NCBI GenBank assembly: GCA_002256685.1
Contig: NQJH01000001.1
Span: 1-35,885 of the forward strand
Direction: 5' to 3'
DNA length: 35,885 bases
Origin: Methylococcaceae bacterium NSP1-2
GTDB taxonomy: Bacteria; Pseudomonadota; Gammaproteobacteria; Methylococcales; Methylomonadaceae
In this document: positions 10,601-20,817 of the stretch, piece after piece
How the letters are laid out: each line of letters opens with the position of its first letter
Numbering within the stretch: the first letter of the stretch is position 1
The notes under the pieces: generated by a model
Seen by the model: only the letters and a program-made list of their open reading frames with translations
Told to the model about the DNA's origin: nothing
The model's database searches: none
Translations under genes and position numbers: made by a program

Positions 10601-13361
10601 CAACCACCATATCTAAAGAGCGTTCCACACAGATACCCACCCGTACTTCTGACCCTACGCCAATAGTGCGTAGATGATGCGCCAGTTGGTTGGCTTTAGC
10701 GTTGAGTTCGCCATAAGTCAGAGGTTGGTCTTGATAAACTGCTGCCACTGCTTGAGGTGTACGTTCAACCTGTTGTTCAAACAATGAATGAATGAAGTGG
10801 GCATCGGGAAGCTCTACGGTCGTAGCATTCCATTCCACCAACAATTGTTGGTTCTCGGATTCAGTTAGCAGGGGTAATTCGGATAGACGCGCTTCTGGGT
10901 GAGCGATGATACCTTCAAGCAACATTTGAAAATGCCCGATTAGACGGGTAATGGTTGCAGCCTCGAATAAATCAGTTGCGTAAGTTATATGGCATTCAAT
11001 ACCCTCAGACGATTCAAATACATAAAGAGCGAGGTCGAATTTGGCACTCTCTTCAATCGTTAAAAGGCATTCGACACTGAGATTATTGAGCTGTAGTTCA
11101 GTCTGGTCGGTATTTTGCAATACGAACCAGACCTGAAACAGTGGATTACGACTTCGGTCAGGTTGCAGACGCAGCTCTTGGATTAGTTTCTCAAACGGCA
11201 TATCTTGGTGGGCAAAAGCACCCAGTGTCACCTCTCGCATTTGCATCAGTAGTTCATGGAAACTCGGATTACCTGACATATCCGCACGCATTACCAAGGT
11301 GTTGACGAAAAAACCGATTAAGCTTTCAAGTTCTAAACGACTCCGCCCAGCACTTGCTGTACCGATTACAATGTCGTCCTGACCACTATAGCGGTGTAAC
11401 AAAACTTGAAAAGTTGCTATCAAGGTCATAAACAAGGTCACGCCTTCTTGCCGATTCAGGGCTTTCAATCCCTTGACTAAATCGGGCGACAGGCTGAATT
11501 TCTGTTGTTCCCCACAGAGTGACTGTACCGCTGGACGTGGTTTATCAGTGGGCAATTCCAGCGTACTGACATCCGCTAGCTGCGTTTTCCAGTAATCCAG
11601 TAGCTGTTCCATTGCCTCGCCTTGTAGCCATTCCCGCTGCCAGACGACATAGTCGGCATACTGAATCGGCAGTTCAGGCAAGGGAGAGGGCTGTCCCTGA
11701 CTTAACGCTGCGTACAGTGCCGATAACTCGTGTACGAATACATCCACTGACCAACCATCAGAAATGATGTGATGGAAAGCAAATAAGAAAATGTACTCTT
11801 CCTTTCCTAATCGTAGCAATTGAGCGCGTAGCAGTGGACCTCTTTTCAGATTGAAAGCAGCTGTCTTATTCTCCTGAACCAGCCGTATCAGCTCAGATGC
11901 TTTGCGTTCTTCGGAATACTCACAAAAATCCACTATCGGCAAAGGCATTGAAAGTGACGATTGGATTACCTGCATCGGTATACCATCTTGCTCGGTGAAA
12001 TAGGTGCGCAGTGCCTCGTGACGGTGAATAATTGTGTTTAGGGCAAGTTCCAAGGCATCGACATCCAGTCTTCCCCGAAGTCGTTGCACCCTATAAATAT
12101 TGTAGTTTGCGCTGGTCTCTTTTAACTTATCCACAAGCCACAATCCCTGTTGTGCAAAGGATAATGGGGAAATGAATTGGTCGATAGCTGAATCGGCTTT
12201 CTCTGTTGCTGAAATAGTTAAAGACTTGTCAGTCTTGTAAACTGATCGCTGCTGAGTAGTAATACGTTTGGGTCGGTTTGATATTCCCGCTTCTGTATTT
12301 TCAATGAGCTTCGCCAATTCCTCAATAGTTGGAAACTTAAACAGGGAGTCGAGCGAAATTTCCACAGATAATTGTTCATCAACACGAACGATTACCTGCA
12401 TGGCGAGTAATGAATGCCCGCCTAAATCGAAGAAATTGTCGTGAATGCCGACACGATCAATCTTCAAAACATCGTGCCATATCTCGGCTAACTGGTTTTC
12501 CACTGGACTGCGTGGAGCGACAAAGTCAACTTGCAGATTCTGATTGCTTTGATCTGGTGCTGGCAAGGCTTTGCGATTCAATTTGCCATTGGACGTAAGC
12601 GGCAGGGCATCGAGGAACACAAAGGCTGAAGGAACCATGAATTCTGGTAACTTGGGCTTAAGAAAATTTCGCAGCTCCGAAGGAGTTGGATTAGAAGTAT
12701 CTTGGGATACCAAATAGGCGACTAGGCGTTTGTCATCAGGAATGGGTTCATACACATCAACTACTACCTCGCGTAGTTGCGGATGCTGACGCAACGCCGC
12801 CTCGATTTCACCTAGTTCAATACGGAAGCCCCTGATCTTGACTTGGAAATCGTTGCGACCAATGTATTCGATGGTGCCATCAGCCAACCACCGTCCCAAG
12901 TCGCCAGTTTTATACATTTTTGCATCGGCTTTTGAAATGAACGGGTCGTGTACAAAACACTTTGCTGTCAATTCTGGTTGATTCAGATAACCACGCCCGA
13001 CTGGCACACCGCCTATATAAATTTCTCCCGATACGCCAATCGGTACTAAGTGCTGGTGGCTATCTAAAATGTAAATACGGGCGTTAGCAATTGGCTTGCC
13101 AATCGGTACGGATCGATTGTGGTATTGTTCAAGATCAGAAGGTACCCTATAAAACGTAGCGGTAGCGGTACACTCAGTTGGTCCGTAGTTGTTGACAAAT
13201 TCTGGGCGAGGTATTGGTAGTTCTAACAGATTAGAGGGTTGCATCGGTTCACCACCCAGAAAAACACGGCCCCGGTGGAGGTTCCGGGGCCGTGCAGTCG
13301 AGCGTGCTATTTCGGAGGAAACTCCCCCAGGGGAGACGCTCGGGAGTGGTCGGGAGATCAA
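7566..13361 (-). pseudogene. NRPS segment: 3' part of A1-T1-C2-A2-T2-C3 up to C3/A3 linker
   Basis: 1931-aa ORF: NNYGPTECTATATF, T domains DNFFDLGGHSLLAMQ and DNFFELGGHSLLAMQ, C domains HHIISDGWS and HHIVSDGWS, A2 IIYTSGSTGKPKG. The first ~33 codons are not NRPS-like and come from the GC-rich insert. Confidence 0.85.
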
Positions 13362-13378
13362 GGCACGATTTTGCCGTC
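13260..13378. other. GC-rich, hairpin-rich segment replacing the core of A1; includes a terminator-like structure on the minus strand
   Basis: CACGGCCCCGG(13265-13275)-tggaggtt-CCGGGGCCGTG(13284-13294), perfect 11-bp stem, with A5 on plus at 13260-13264 (= T5 after the stem on minus); second stem CGAGCGT(13299-13305)/ACGCTCG(13336-13342) enclosing CTCCCC-CA-GGGGAG(13322-13335). Confidence 0.65.
13265..13294 (-). terminator. Intrinsic-terminator-like hairpin, sense orientation, inside the NRPS A1 coding region
   Basis: 11-bp perfect GC-rich stem, 8-nt loop, followed on the minus strand by TTTTT. Confidence 0.45.
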
Positions 13379-14806
13379 AGTAAGATCAAAAGCCATTGAT
13401 GTTACGAGTAAAACGGTATCTTCACACGAAAGACGTGTCTCTTTGATGTACCAAGGCAGTAGGTTTTGTAAGCCTCGATGTAGAACGCAGCTTCCCTTTG
13501 GTTTTCCAGTCGATCCAGACGTGTAGATTACATAAGCCAGATTTTCAGGAGTCAGTCCTACACTACTGTGCTCAGGGTTGGTATCAGGCTCATTCGCCCA
13601 CGCGGGAAACTCGGTTGATAGATCAAGTATTGAAGGGCATTTTGCTATATCCGAGAATAGTTCTTCGAACTGTCCTCGTGTCAGTAATACCAGCGGCGCA
13701 CTGTCTTCGAGCATATATGCCAAGCGTTCTTTGGGATAGGCGGGGTCAAGTGGCACATAAGCACCCCCAGCCTTAAAGACAGCAAGCATTCCAATTATCA
13801 TAGTAGCTGAGCGTTCAAGACAGATAGCCACCAACACCTCTGGTTTAACGCCCAATTTTCGCAGGTGGTGTGCTAATTGGTTGGCTTGTGTATTCAGTTC
13901 AGCATAGGTGAGTTGCTTGCCTTCATGTACCACTGCCACTGCTTCAGGCGTGCGTTCAACCTGTTGTTCAAACAATGAATGAAGGAAGTGGGCATTGGGA
14001 AACTCTACGGCTGTATCATTCCATTCCACCAATAATTGTTGGCACTCGGATTCAGTTAGCAAGGATAATTCGGACAGCCTTGCTTCTGGGTGAGCGACAA
14101 TGCCGTTGAGCAGGGTCTGAAAATGACCGATTAGACGGTCTATGGTCGCGGTTTCGAATAAATCAGTGGCGTATTTTACACTACCTATCAGCCCGTGCGG
14201 AGTTTCCGATAGTTCGATGGTGAGGTCACATACAGCAGTGCCAGTATCGACATTCGGGATAGACTGTGGCTTATCATGAAATATGAACATGACCTGAAAC
14301 AGTGGATTGCGACTGCTGTCATGTTGAGGATTGAGAGTCTCGACCAGTTTTTCAAACGCTATATCTTGATTGGTGTATGCCCCTAGCACGACTTCTCGCA
14401 CCTGTATCAGTAGCTCACGAAAACTTGGATTGTTTGAAACATCAGTACGCAATACCAAAGTATTAGCGTTTTCAGGCTCTAAACGACTAGGTTGTTCAGC
14501 ACTCAATGTACCGATTACAATGTCATCTTGACCGCTATAGCGATGTAACAGAACTTGAAAAGCCGACACTAGGGTCGAGAATAAGCTCACACCTTCGCAC
14601 TGACTTAGGGATTTCAGTTCCTCGGTCAAGTCGAGTGACACGTTAAATTGCTGAGTCCTGCTGTTGAATGACTGTACTGCTGGACGCGGTCTATCGGTGG
14701 GCAATTCTAAGGTTGGCGCATTTGCCAGCCGTACCTTCCAATAATCCAAAAGCCGTTCCATTGCTTCGCTATTACCTATACTATCGATCTGGTCTTTCAT
14801 AATCAC
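13358..14806 (-). pseudogene. NRPS N-terminal fragment: 5' truncated C1 plus first part of A1
   Basis: Begins at GNSEAMERLLDYWK, equivalent to the middle of the other C domains; no HHxxxDG. A1 has YVIYTSGSTGKPKG then ends TSMAFDLT-DGKIVP* at the GC-rich insert. Confidence 0.85.
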
Positions 14807-15042
14807 TCAATTTCACTTTTCAAAATATTAGGATAAGAATAATTGATGATGGGTCAAATCTGCAACTTGGCGCAAGTCCTTCTTCCGTGTAGCAACCCAA
14901 TCAATAGAGGTATTTTTCCAAGATGATAGGTTATAAGAAATACAGGTTTTACCCACTACCGCTTTTTCCTCTTCAGTTAGTAAACACTTTAGATATAGAG
15001 ATTAATAGCGATTACTAAAAAAGCTGGAAGTTTTCCCTGTTA

Positions 15043-16473
15043 TTGTGTCATTATTTACAATATTACTCAAAGCCAAAATCAAATCATTATCCTATGCGAC
15101 TTTATCCGCATCCATTATTCCACTTGATACAGCAAATACTTACGCCGGTAACTGCTGTCATTACATTTTTTTTAGTTTGTTTCTTTGACAAAGTTCCTGT
15201 TGCTGATGATAAAAACATAGCGTTGGCGGTTGTCATTTTTCTGATAGTTGCACAATTACTAAATGACATTGATGTTGAGCTGTCTTGTAAAAATGTCCCC
15301 ACTCATATAGGTAGCTTGATTCTTCTACGTTGGTTTATTGTAGTGGCAATATTAATAACACTCGGTTACGTTACGGGTTTTTCAAAGTTGTTTAATCCTT
15401 ATGTTCTATTGCAATGGACGACCATAACTCCCCTTGTTTTGATATTGATGCACTTAACAGTACGCAGCTTATTTTATCGATTTTTTGTTTTTCAGGAGTC
15501 GTTTGATAAAGCAGTGATTGTGGGTGTTAATGAATTGAGTGTCGCACTTGCCAAAAAATTGCTAGAACAATCGAATTATGAAATTGATTGTCTGGGTTTT
15601 TTTGATGATCGTTGTAGAACACGCTTGCCCAATAATCAAGCACTGTTAGGGGATATAAAAAGTACTTGTCAATTTGTTAGAGAACAAAAGGTTAAAGTTG
15701 TCTTTATTGCCTTACCTATGTCACTACAGGATCGCGTCAATGCGGTATTGGAAGGTTTACGCGATACCACAGTTTCTGTTTATTATTTGCCCAATTTCCT
15801 TATGATTGATATGATTCAATCAAGGTCTTTTGATGTTGAAGGCGTTCCAGTCATCGCACTCTGTGAAAGTCCATTTACCGGCTATAAAGCCATTGTCAAG
15901 CGATTATCTGATATAGTGTTATCTATTCTTATCCTGCTATTGGTTAGTCCTATCTTATTAGTATGTGCTATTGGTGTTAAACTGAGCTCACCAGGTCCAA
16001 TATTGTTTCAACAAAAACGCTATGGATTAGATGGTGAGGAAATTAATGTCTATAAATTTCGCAGTATGACGGTTTGTGAAAATGGTAAAGATGTTAAGCA
16101 GGCAACCCGCAATGATGCTCGTGTAACACCTTTTGGTAATTTTTTACGAACCAAATCACTAGACGAATTGCCGCAGTTTATTAACGTGTTGCAGGGTAGA
16201 ATGAGTATCGTAGGTCCACGCCCTCATGCCGTTGCTCATAATGAACTATACCGAAAACAGATTAAGGGCTACATGATTCGCCATAAAGTTAAACCGGGTA
16301 TTACTGGTTGGGCGCAGGTAAATGGTTCTCGTGGCGAAACCGACACCATCGAGAAGATGGAAAAACGCATTGACTACGATCTTGATTATTTACGAAAATG
16401 GTCGCTAGCTATGGATTTACTTATTATTCTGAAAACAATAGGTGTTGTTATTAAAGATGAAAATGCTTATTAA
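15043..16473 (+). CDS. Undecaprenyl-phosphate sugar phosphotransferase (WcaJ/EpsB-like polyprenyl glycosylphosphotransferase)
   Basis: N-terminal TM helices, CoA-binding-like middle domain, C-terminal KRLSDIVLSILILLLVSPILLV...FKFRSM-type VYKFRSMTV...DELPQFINVLQGRMSIVGPRPHAVAHNE...KPGITGWAQVNG. The true start may be the internal ATG at 15094. Confidence 0.92.
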   Translation: MCHYLQYYSKPKSNHYPMRLYPHPLFHLIQQILTPVTAVITFFLVCFFDKVPVADDKNIALAVVIFLIVAQLLNDIDVELSCKNVPTHIGSLILLRWFIVVAILITLGYVTGFSKLFNPYVLLQWTTITPLVLILMHLTVRSLFYRFFVFQESFDKAVIVGVNELSVALAKKLLEQSNYEIDCLGFFDDRCRTRLPNNQALLGDIKSTCQFVREQKVKVVFIALPMSLQDRVNAVLEGLRDTTVSVYYLPNFLMIDMIQSRSFDVEGVPVIALCESPFTGYKAIVKRLSDIVLSILILLLVSPILLVCAIGVKLSSPGPILFQQKRYGLDGEEINVYKFRSMTVCENGKDVKQATRNDARVTPFGNFLRTKSLDELPQFINVLQGRMSIVGPRPHAVAHNELYRKQIKGYMIRHKVKPGITGWAQVNGSRGETDTIEKMEKRIDYDLDYLRKWSLAMDLLIILKTIGVVIKDENAY

Positions 16474-17257
16474 TAGAACTGTGCGTATTTTCGTCGCATT
16501 CGTGATGGCTTTTTGCTTGGTAAGTGCTGTGCGTGCCGAATATCTCATTGGCACGGATGATGTTGTTCAAGTTAAAATCTACGGCTACGATGATCTGACG
16601 ACCTCCATGCGGGTTTCCGAAAATGGTCGTATTGTTTTTCCGCTGATAGGCGAAGTAGAAGTCGGTGGACAAACAGAATTTGAAGCGGCGCGTAAAATCA
16701 CTCAACTATTGGCAAAAGGTGGTTTTATTCAAGATGCCAATGTCACCGTGACAGTGTTTGAATATAAAAATCAACAAGTCTCGGTACTCGGACAAATTAA
16801 AGCACCGGGTATTTATGTTCTGAAATCAAAAACCACACTGGTTGACATGATTGCTATGGCGGGAGGTCTTGCTGAACTAGGTGATAATCGGGTTATTATC
16901 ACCCGACTGATTAATGGCAAACCGGTAAAACTGGAGGTTGATTTGCGTGCTGCCTTAGAATCACCTGAGCATAGCGAAAAAATTTTTATCGAAAGAGGCG
17001 ATGTTATTTATATTCCCAAAGCCCCTGTATTTTATATCTATGGCGAAGTTCAGCATTCGGGCAGTTTTCATCTCGAACCCAACATGACAGTTGCTCAGGC
17101 ATTGTCGTTGGGCGGTGGATTAACGCCACGAGGCACACTGCGCGGTATTGTTGTTGAGCGGCGTGATGTTAACAATGCGTCTAAAACAATTGATGTTGAA
17201 TTGTCCGATAAAGTATTAAAGGACGATGTTATCGTCGTTGACGAACGGTTGTTTTGA
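16457..17257 (+). CDS. epsE: Polysaccharide export protein EpsE (Wza/BexD-like, SLBB)
   Basis: Signal-like MKMLINRTVRIFVAFVMAFCLVSAVRA then EYLIGTDDVVQVKIYGYDDLTTSMRVSENGRIVFPLIGEVEVGG; SLBB-like GEVQHSGSFHLEPNMTVAQALSLGGGLTPRG. ORF is open from 16442. Confidence 0.88.
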   Translation: MKMLINRTVRIFVAFVMAFCLVSAVRAEYLIGTDDVVQVKIYGYDDLTTSMRVSENGRIVFPLIGEVEVGGQTEFEAARKITQLLAKGGFIQDANVTVTVFEYKNQQVSVLGQIKAPGIYVLKSKTTLVDMIAMAGGLAELGDNRVIITRLINGKPVKLEVDLRAALESPEHSEKIFIERGDVIYIPKAPVFYIYGEVQHSGSFHLEPNMTVAQALSLGGGLTPRGTLRGIVVERRDVNNASKTIDVELSDKVLKDDVIVVDERLF

Positions 17258-17258
17258 T

Positions 17259-18662
17259 ATGAGTTTGCAACAATTATTGCTTATTTTCTGGGCGCGTAAA
17301 GGACTGGTTGTTGCCTATTTATTAGTGACCATGATAACAACCTTGATACTGAGCTTGAATACCCCTAAACAATATGTTGCCAGTACTTCGTTGGTCTCAG
17401 ACCAGCCAGGTACTAATCCCATTACGGGTGAGCAACTACCGACTCAGTTAACAGCAGGGTATATGGCAACTCAAACGGATATTATTAAAAGTCCTATGGT
17501 AGCCATGACTGCTGTCGATATTTTAGGATTGATCAACGACAAAACGCTACAAGCCTCTTTTAAAAAAGACAATGAAGGTGGTGATCTTCGTCATTGGATT
17601 GCAGACGGTCTGATGAAAAAACTAGAAGTAATACCTTCGCGTGAAAGTAGTATTCTCAGTATTGATTTTTCAGCAACAGACCCCGAATTTGCAGCAAAAG
17701 CCGCCAATGCCTTCGCTCAAGCCTACATTCAAGTGTCTAATGAGTTAAAACGTCAACCCGCTCAACAAACTGCCGATTGGTTTGAAGAACAATTAAAAGT
17801 GTTACGAGAGCGCGTGGAAAAGACGAGAGAGGTGTTGTCCGATTTTCAACAAACGCATGACATTATCGCAACCACTAATGAAAGGATCGATTTAGAAGAT
17901 GCTAAGTTGGCTGAGCTATCCAATCAATTAGTTAAAAATCAACTGGAAACCACCGATCTTTTGTCTAAAAGGAAACTATTAACAGAAAGCTTAATGAATC
18001 CAGAATCATTAAAGTCATTGCCTGAAATATTAAGTAGTCCAGTTTTGCAAGGATTGAAAGCCAGTCTTGCTAGTAGCGAAGCAAAATTTGCCGATTTGTC
18101 ACTGCGTTTTGATCGCAACCATCCTCAGTATCGGCAGGCGGCAGCAGAAATAGCCGATTTAAAGAAGCAAATTAAAGCGGAAATGAATACTGTGTTACAT
18201 GGTTTCAATAGCAATATTGAAGCGTCAAAAAATCGGGATATGAGTCTTGCGAACGCGCTGTCTAATCAGAAAGCCAGAGTGCTACAGCTTAAAAAACAGT
18301 ATAACGAAATTGAAACACTGCAACGTGAGGTTATCAATGCGCAGACTGCTTATGATGCCGTTAATCAACGTTCTATTCAGATGCGTATGGAAAGTGAGAT
18401 AAGGCAATCGAATATTGCGGTCTTAGATGCAGCGATGCCACCAAAAACAGCTGCTAAACCCCAGATAAAGTTAAATATGATTCTCTCGGTTCTTCTAGGA
18501 GCAATATTGGGAGTAGGTGCTGCGTTGTTTGCAGAAATTATGGATCGGCGAGTACGTTCTCCCGCTGATATTATTGGGGCGTTAGATTTACCGGTTTTTG
18601 GTGTTATTACGGCTGATCGCCCTTCTAAAAAATTTCCTTGGTCATTTGGAGTGCGCTCTTGA
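17259..18662 (+). CDS. epsF: Chain-length determinant EpsF (Wzz/GumC-like)
   Basis: MSLQQLLLIFWARKGLVVAYLLVTMITTLILSL N-terminal TM, coiled coil, C-terminal TM plus DRRVRSPADIIGALDLPVFGVI. ORF is open from 17226. Confidence 0.85.
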   Translation: MSLQQLLLIFWARKGLVVAYLLVTMITTLILSLNTPKQYVASTSLVSDQPGTNPITGEQLPTQLTAGYMATQTDIIKSPMVAMTAVDILGLINDKTLQASFKKDNEGGDLRHWIADGLMKKLEVIPSRESSILSIDFSATDPEFAAKAANAFAQAYIQVSNELKRQPAQQTADWFEEQLKVLRERVEKTREVLSDFQQTHDIIATTNERIDLEDAKLAELSNQLVKNQLETTDLLSKRKLLTESLMNPESLKSLPEILSSPVLQGLKASLASSEAKFADLSLRFDRNHPQYRQAAAEIADLKKQIKAEMNTVLHGFNSNIEASKNRDMSLANALSNQKARVLQLKKQYNEIETLQREVINAQTAYDAVNQRSIQMRMESEIRQSNIAVLDAAMPPKTAAKPQIKLNMILSVLLGAILGVGAALFAEIMDRRVRSPADIIGALDLPVFGVITADRPSKKFPWSFGVRS

Positions 18663-19486
18663 AATCATCAAATATAGGCGATTTACTGGTCAAGGAAGGC
18701 AAAATCACTCAAGCAGAAGCAGAGAAAATTTTGCAATTGCAACAACAACAAGGACTGCGCTTTGGTGAAGCTGGCAAAGCTTCAAAATTAATCAGCGAAA
18801 AAGATATTCAGCACGCCTTATCGCAACAATTTAATTTTCCGTTTTTAACTAACACTAATAGTGGGCTAAGTCAGAATTTGATTGCTGCTTATCAGCCATT
18901 TAGTCCACAAGTAGAAACATTACGCACTATACGCAGTCAGTTAATGTTACGCTGGTTTCATGATGACAAAAAAACTTTAGCAATAGTAAGCCCAAATAAT
19001 ACAGAAGGGCGTAGTTACTTTTGTGCAAATTTGGCAATTGTATTTGCTCAATTAGGTCAACGTACATTGTTAATTGACGCTAATTTACGTCAACCATGCC
19101 AACATTTATTGTTTAATTTGGGCGAGGGTCAGGGTTTGTCGGATTTTTTAGCTAATCGAGTGAATACTTCAGTGATTAGAAAAATACTCGAACTGCCCGA
19201 TTTATCGATATTACCAGCAGGAACAATTCCGCCTAATCCGCTGGAGATTATTAGTCGGGGTCTAAATAATTGCTTAGAAAAGCTTGCTTTAAACTACGAT
19301 GTCATTTTATTAGATACGCCTGCTGTCTCACAAGGCTCTGACGTACAACTACTTGCCCGAGGTGCTAGCGGCGCACTGTTGTTGGCAAGAAAACACCAAA
19401 CACGACTTGCTGATATGGAAGCCATGAACGCGTTTCTTGAAAAGTCAAGCGTTGTTTGCGTTGGTGCCATCATTAACGATTTCTAA
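18638..19486 (+). CDS. epsG: EpsG-type chain-length/BY-kinase-like ATPase with N-terminal MshEN/GspE_N-like domain
   Basis: IGDLLVKEGKITQAEAEKILQLQQQQGLRFGEAGKASKLISEKDIQHALSQQFNFPFL then ETLRTIRSQLMLRWF...NNTEGRSYFCANLAIVFAQLGQRTLLIDANLRQP...YDVILLDTPAV. Confidence 0.82.
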   Translation: MVIWSALLKSSNIGDLLVKEGKITQAEAEKILQLQQQQGLRFGEAGKASKLISEKDIQHALSQQFNFPFLTNTNSGLSQNLIAAYQPFSPQVETLRTIRSQLMLRWFHDDKKTLAIVSPNNTEGRSYFCANLAIVFAQLGQRTLLIDANLRQPCQHLLFNLGEGQGLSDFLANRVNTSVIRKILELPDLSILPAGTIPPNPLEIISRGLNNCLEKLALNYDVILLDTPAVSQGSDVQLLARGASGALLLARKHQTRLADMEAMNAFLEKSSVVCVGAIINDF

Positions 19487-19578
19487 CAATACGGGTAGCT
19501 GAGTAAAAAATAGCGTAATACTCCAAGAGTTTTCGGAGTAAATAAGTGTTTTTCCAACAAATTATGGCAACGCAATAG

Positions 19579-20817
19579 ATGGGAAATATTCTAACGACTC
19601 AGGCAAAAACAAAGCGAATTATCCGTCATGTCATCATTATGGGTGGAATAAGTTTACTAATAAGTCAAAAAGTTTTAGCAGCGGCACTGTTTGATCACAT
19701 TGTTCAACCTTATGTGGGAACACAGCTGATTTATGATAGTAACCTGTTGCGCTTACCTAAAAATTCACTCCTTGGAACGGTTAATAGCAAAGGCTCTTTT
19801 ATTGAGCAACTTAAAGCAGGACTCGCGATAAACTGGCAAATAAGTCAACAACAACTGAAGGTCGATGCGAATATTAATCAAAATTGGTTTTCAACATTTA
19901 ATACGCTTAATTATACAGGTTACAATGTATTAGCCCAATGGGATTGGCGGCTAACACAGAAATTAAAAGGTGAACTAAGCTACAACAACAGTTTAGTATT
20001 AGGTTCATTTCAGCAAATGAACGCACTAATAAATAACTTAAGAAACCGAGAAATTTATGTGGCTAACGGGGCTTATGAGATATTGCCTGATTGGTTTTTA
20101 CGCGCTGGATTTACTCGTGACAGCACAAGCTATCCAGCGAGAGAACTACAAATAAATGATTTAGTGGAAAACCGCATAGATTTTGGTTTTCGTTATGCTA
20201 ATCCTCTCGAGAACATGGTGGGTTTTCATGTTACCCTAACCGATGGAAAATACTCTAACCGTGCTGAGTCTTCAATTCTTGATAATGCCTACACTCGAGT
20301 AGATTACAACCTAGAAGGCGTGTGGAATTACAGTGTAAAAACCCGAATTAGGGGACAAATAGGCTACACGTCTCAAACCTTTGAGCATATAAAAAGCCGT
20401 AATTTTTCCGATATAATCGCTACAGGTGATATTTTATGGCAGGCTACTCGTAAATCATCGCTGTACCTAGAATTTTGGCGAGACATCTCCGCTGCCGATA
20501 ACTTAACGGCTAGTTTTCAGCTAAACCAAGGTGTTAGGCTAACGCCCGCTTGGACATGGTCAGAGACACCTATGATTCAAGTTGAATTACCGATTTCCTA
20601 TGAGCAACAAAGCTCTCTTGGTGCACTTGACTTTGGCAATACATCGATTCCTTTGCAACAAGCTAATAATTCAATGATTCAGCTTAATTTAAATTATACG
20701 CCGATACCCAATGTCAAAATGACCGCATTCGCGCTTTATGAAGAGCGTCGATCTAATAACCCATTACAGAGCTACCAGCATCAATCGGTTGGACTTACTA
20801 TGAATGTCAGTTTCTAA
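19579..20817 (+). CDS. EpsL-like outer-membrane beta-barrel protein of EPS locus
   Basis: DHIVQPYVGTQLIYDSNLLRLPKN, alternating beta-strand pattern, C-terminal HQSVGLTMNVSF; position between epsG and wzy. Confidence 0.72.
   Translation: MGNILTTQAKTKRIIRHVIIMGGISLLISQKVLAAALFDHIVQPYVGTQLIYDSNLLRLPKNSLLGTVNSKGSFIEQLKAGLAINWQISQQQLKVDANINQNWFSTFNTLNYTGYNVLAQWDWRLTQKLKGELSYNNSLVLGSFQQMNALINNLRNREIYVANGAYEILPDWFLRAGFTRDSTSYPARELQINDLVENRIDFGFRYANPLENMVGFHVTLTDGKYSNRAESSILDNAYTRVDYNLEGVWNYSVKTRIRGQIGYTSQTFEHIKSRNFSDIIATGDILWQATRKSSLYLEFWRDISAADNLTASFQLNQGVRLTPAWTWSETPMIQVELPISYEQQSSLGALDFGNTSIPLQQANNSMIQLNLNYTPIPNVKMTAFALYEERRSNNPLQSYQHQSVGLTMNVSF

Noticed and set aside
13189-13776. Plus-strand ORFs 13189..13383, 13239..13526 and 13498..13776 through the GC-rich insert
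   Set aside because: Each runs into sequence antisense to the NRPS, and none resembles a known protein; the GC-rich part is better explained by its hairpins.
14818-15012. Minus-strand open stretch ...LLTEEEKAVVGKTCISYNLSSWKNTSIDWVATRKKDLRQVADLTHHQLFLS
   Set aside because: No ATG after the preceding stop and no family I can recognise; possibly a gene remnant upstream of the truncated NRPS, but unsupported.
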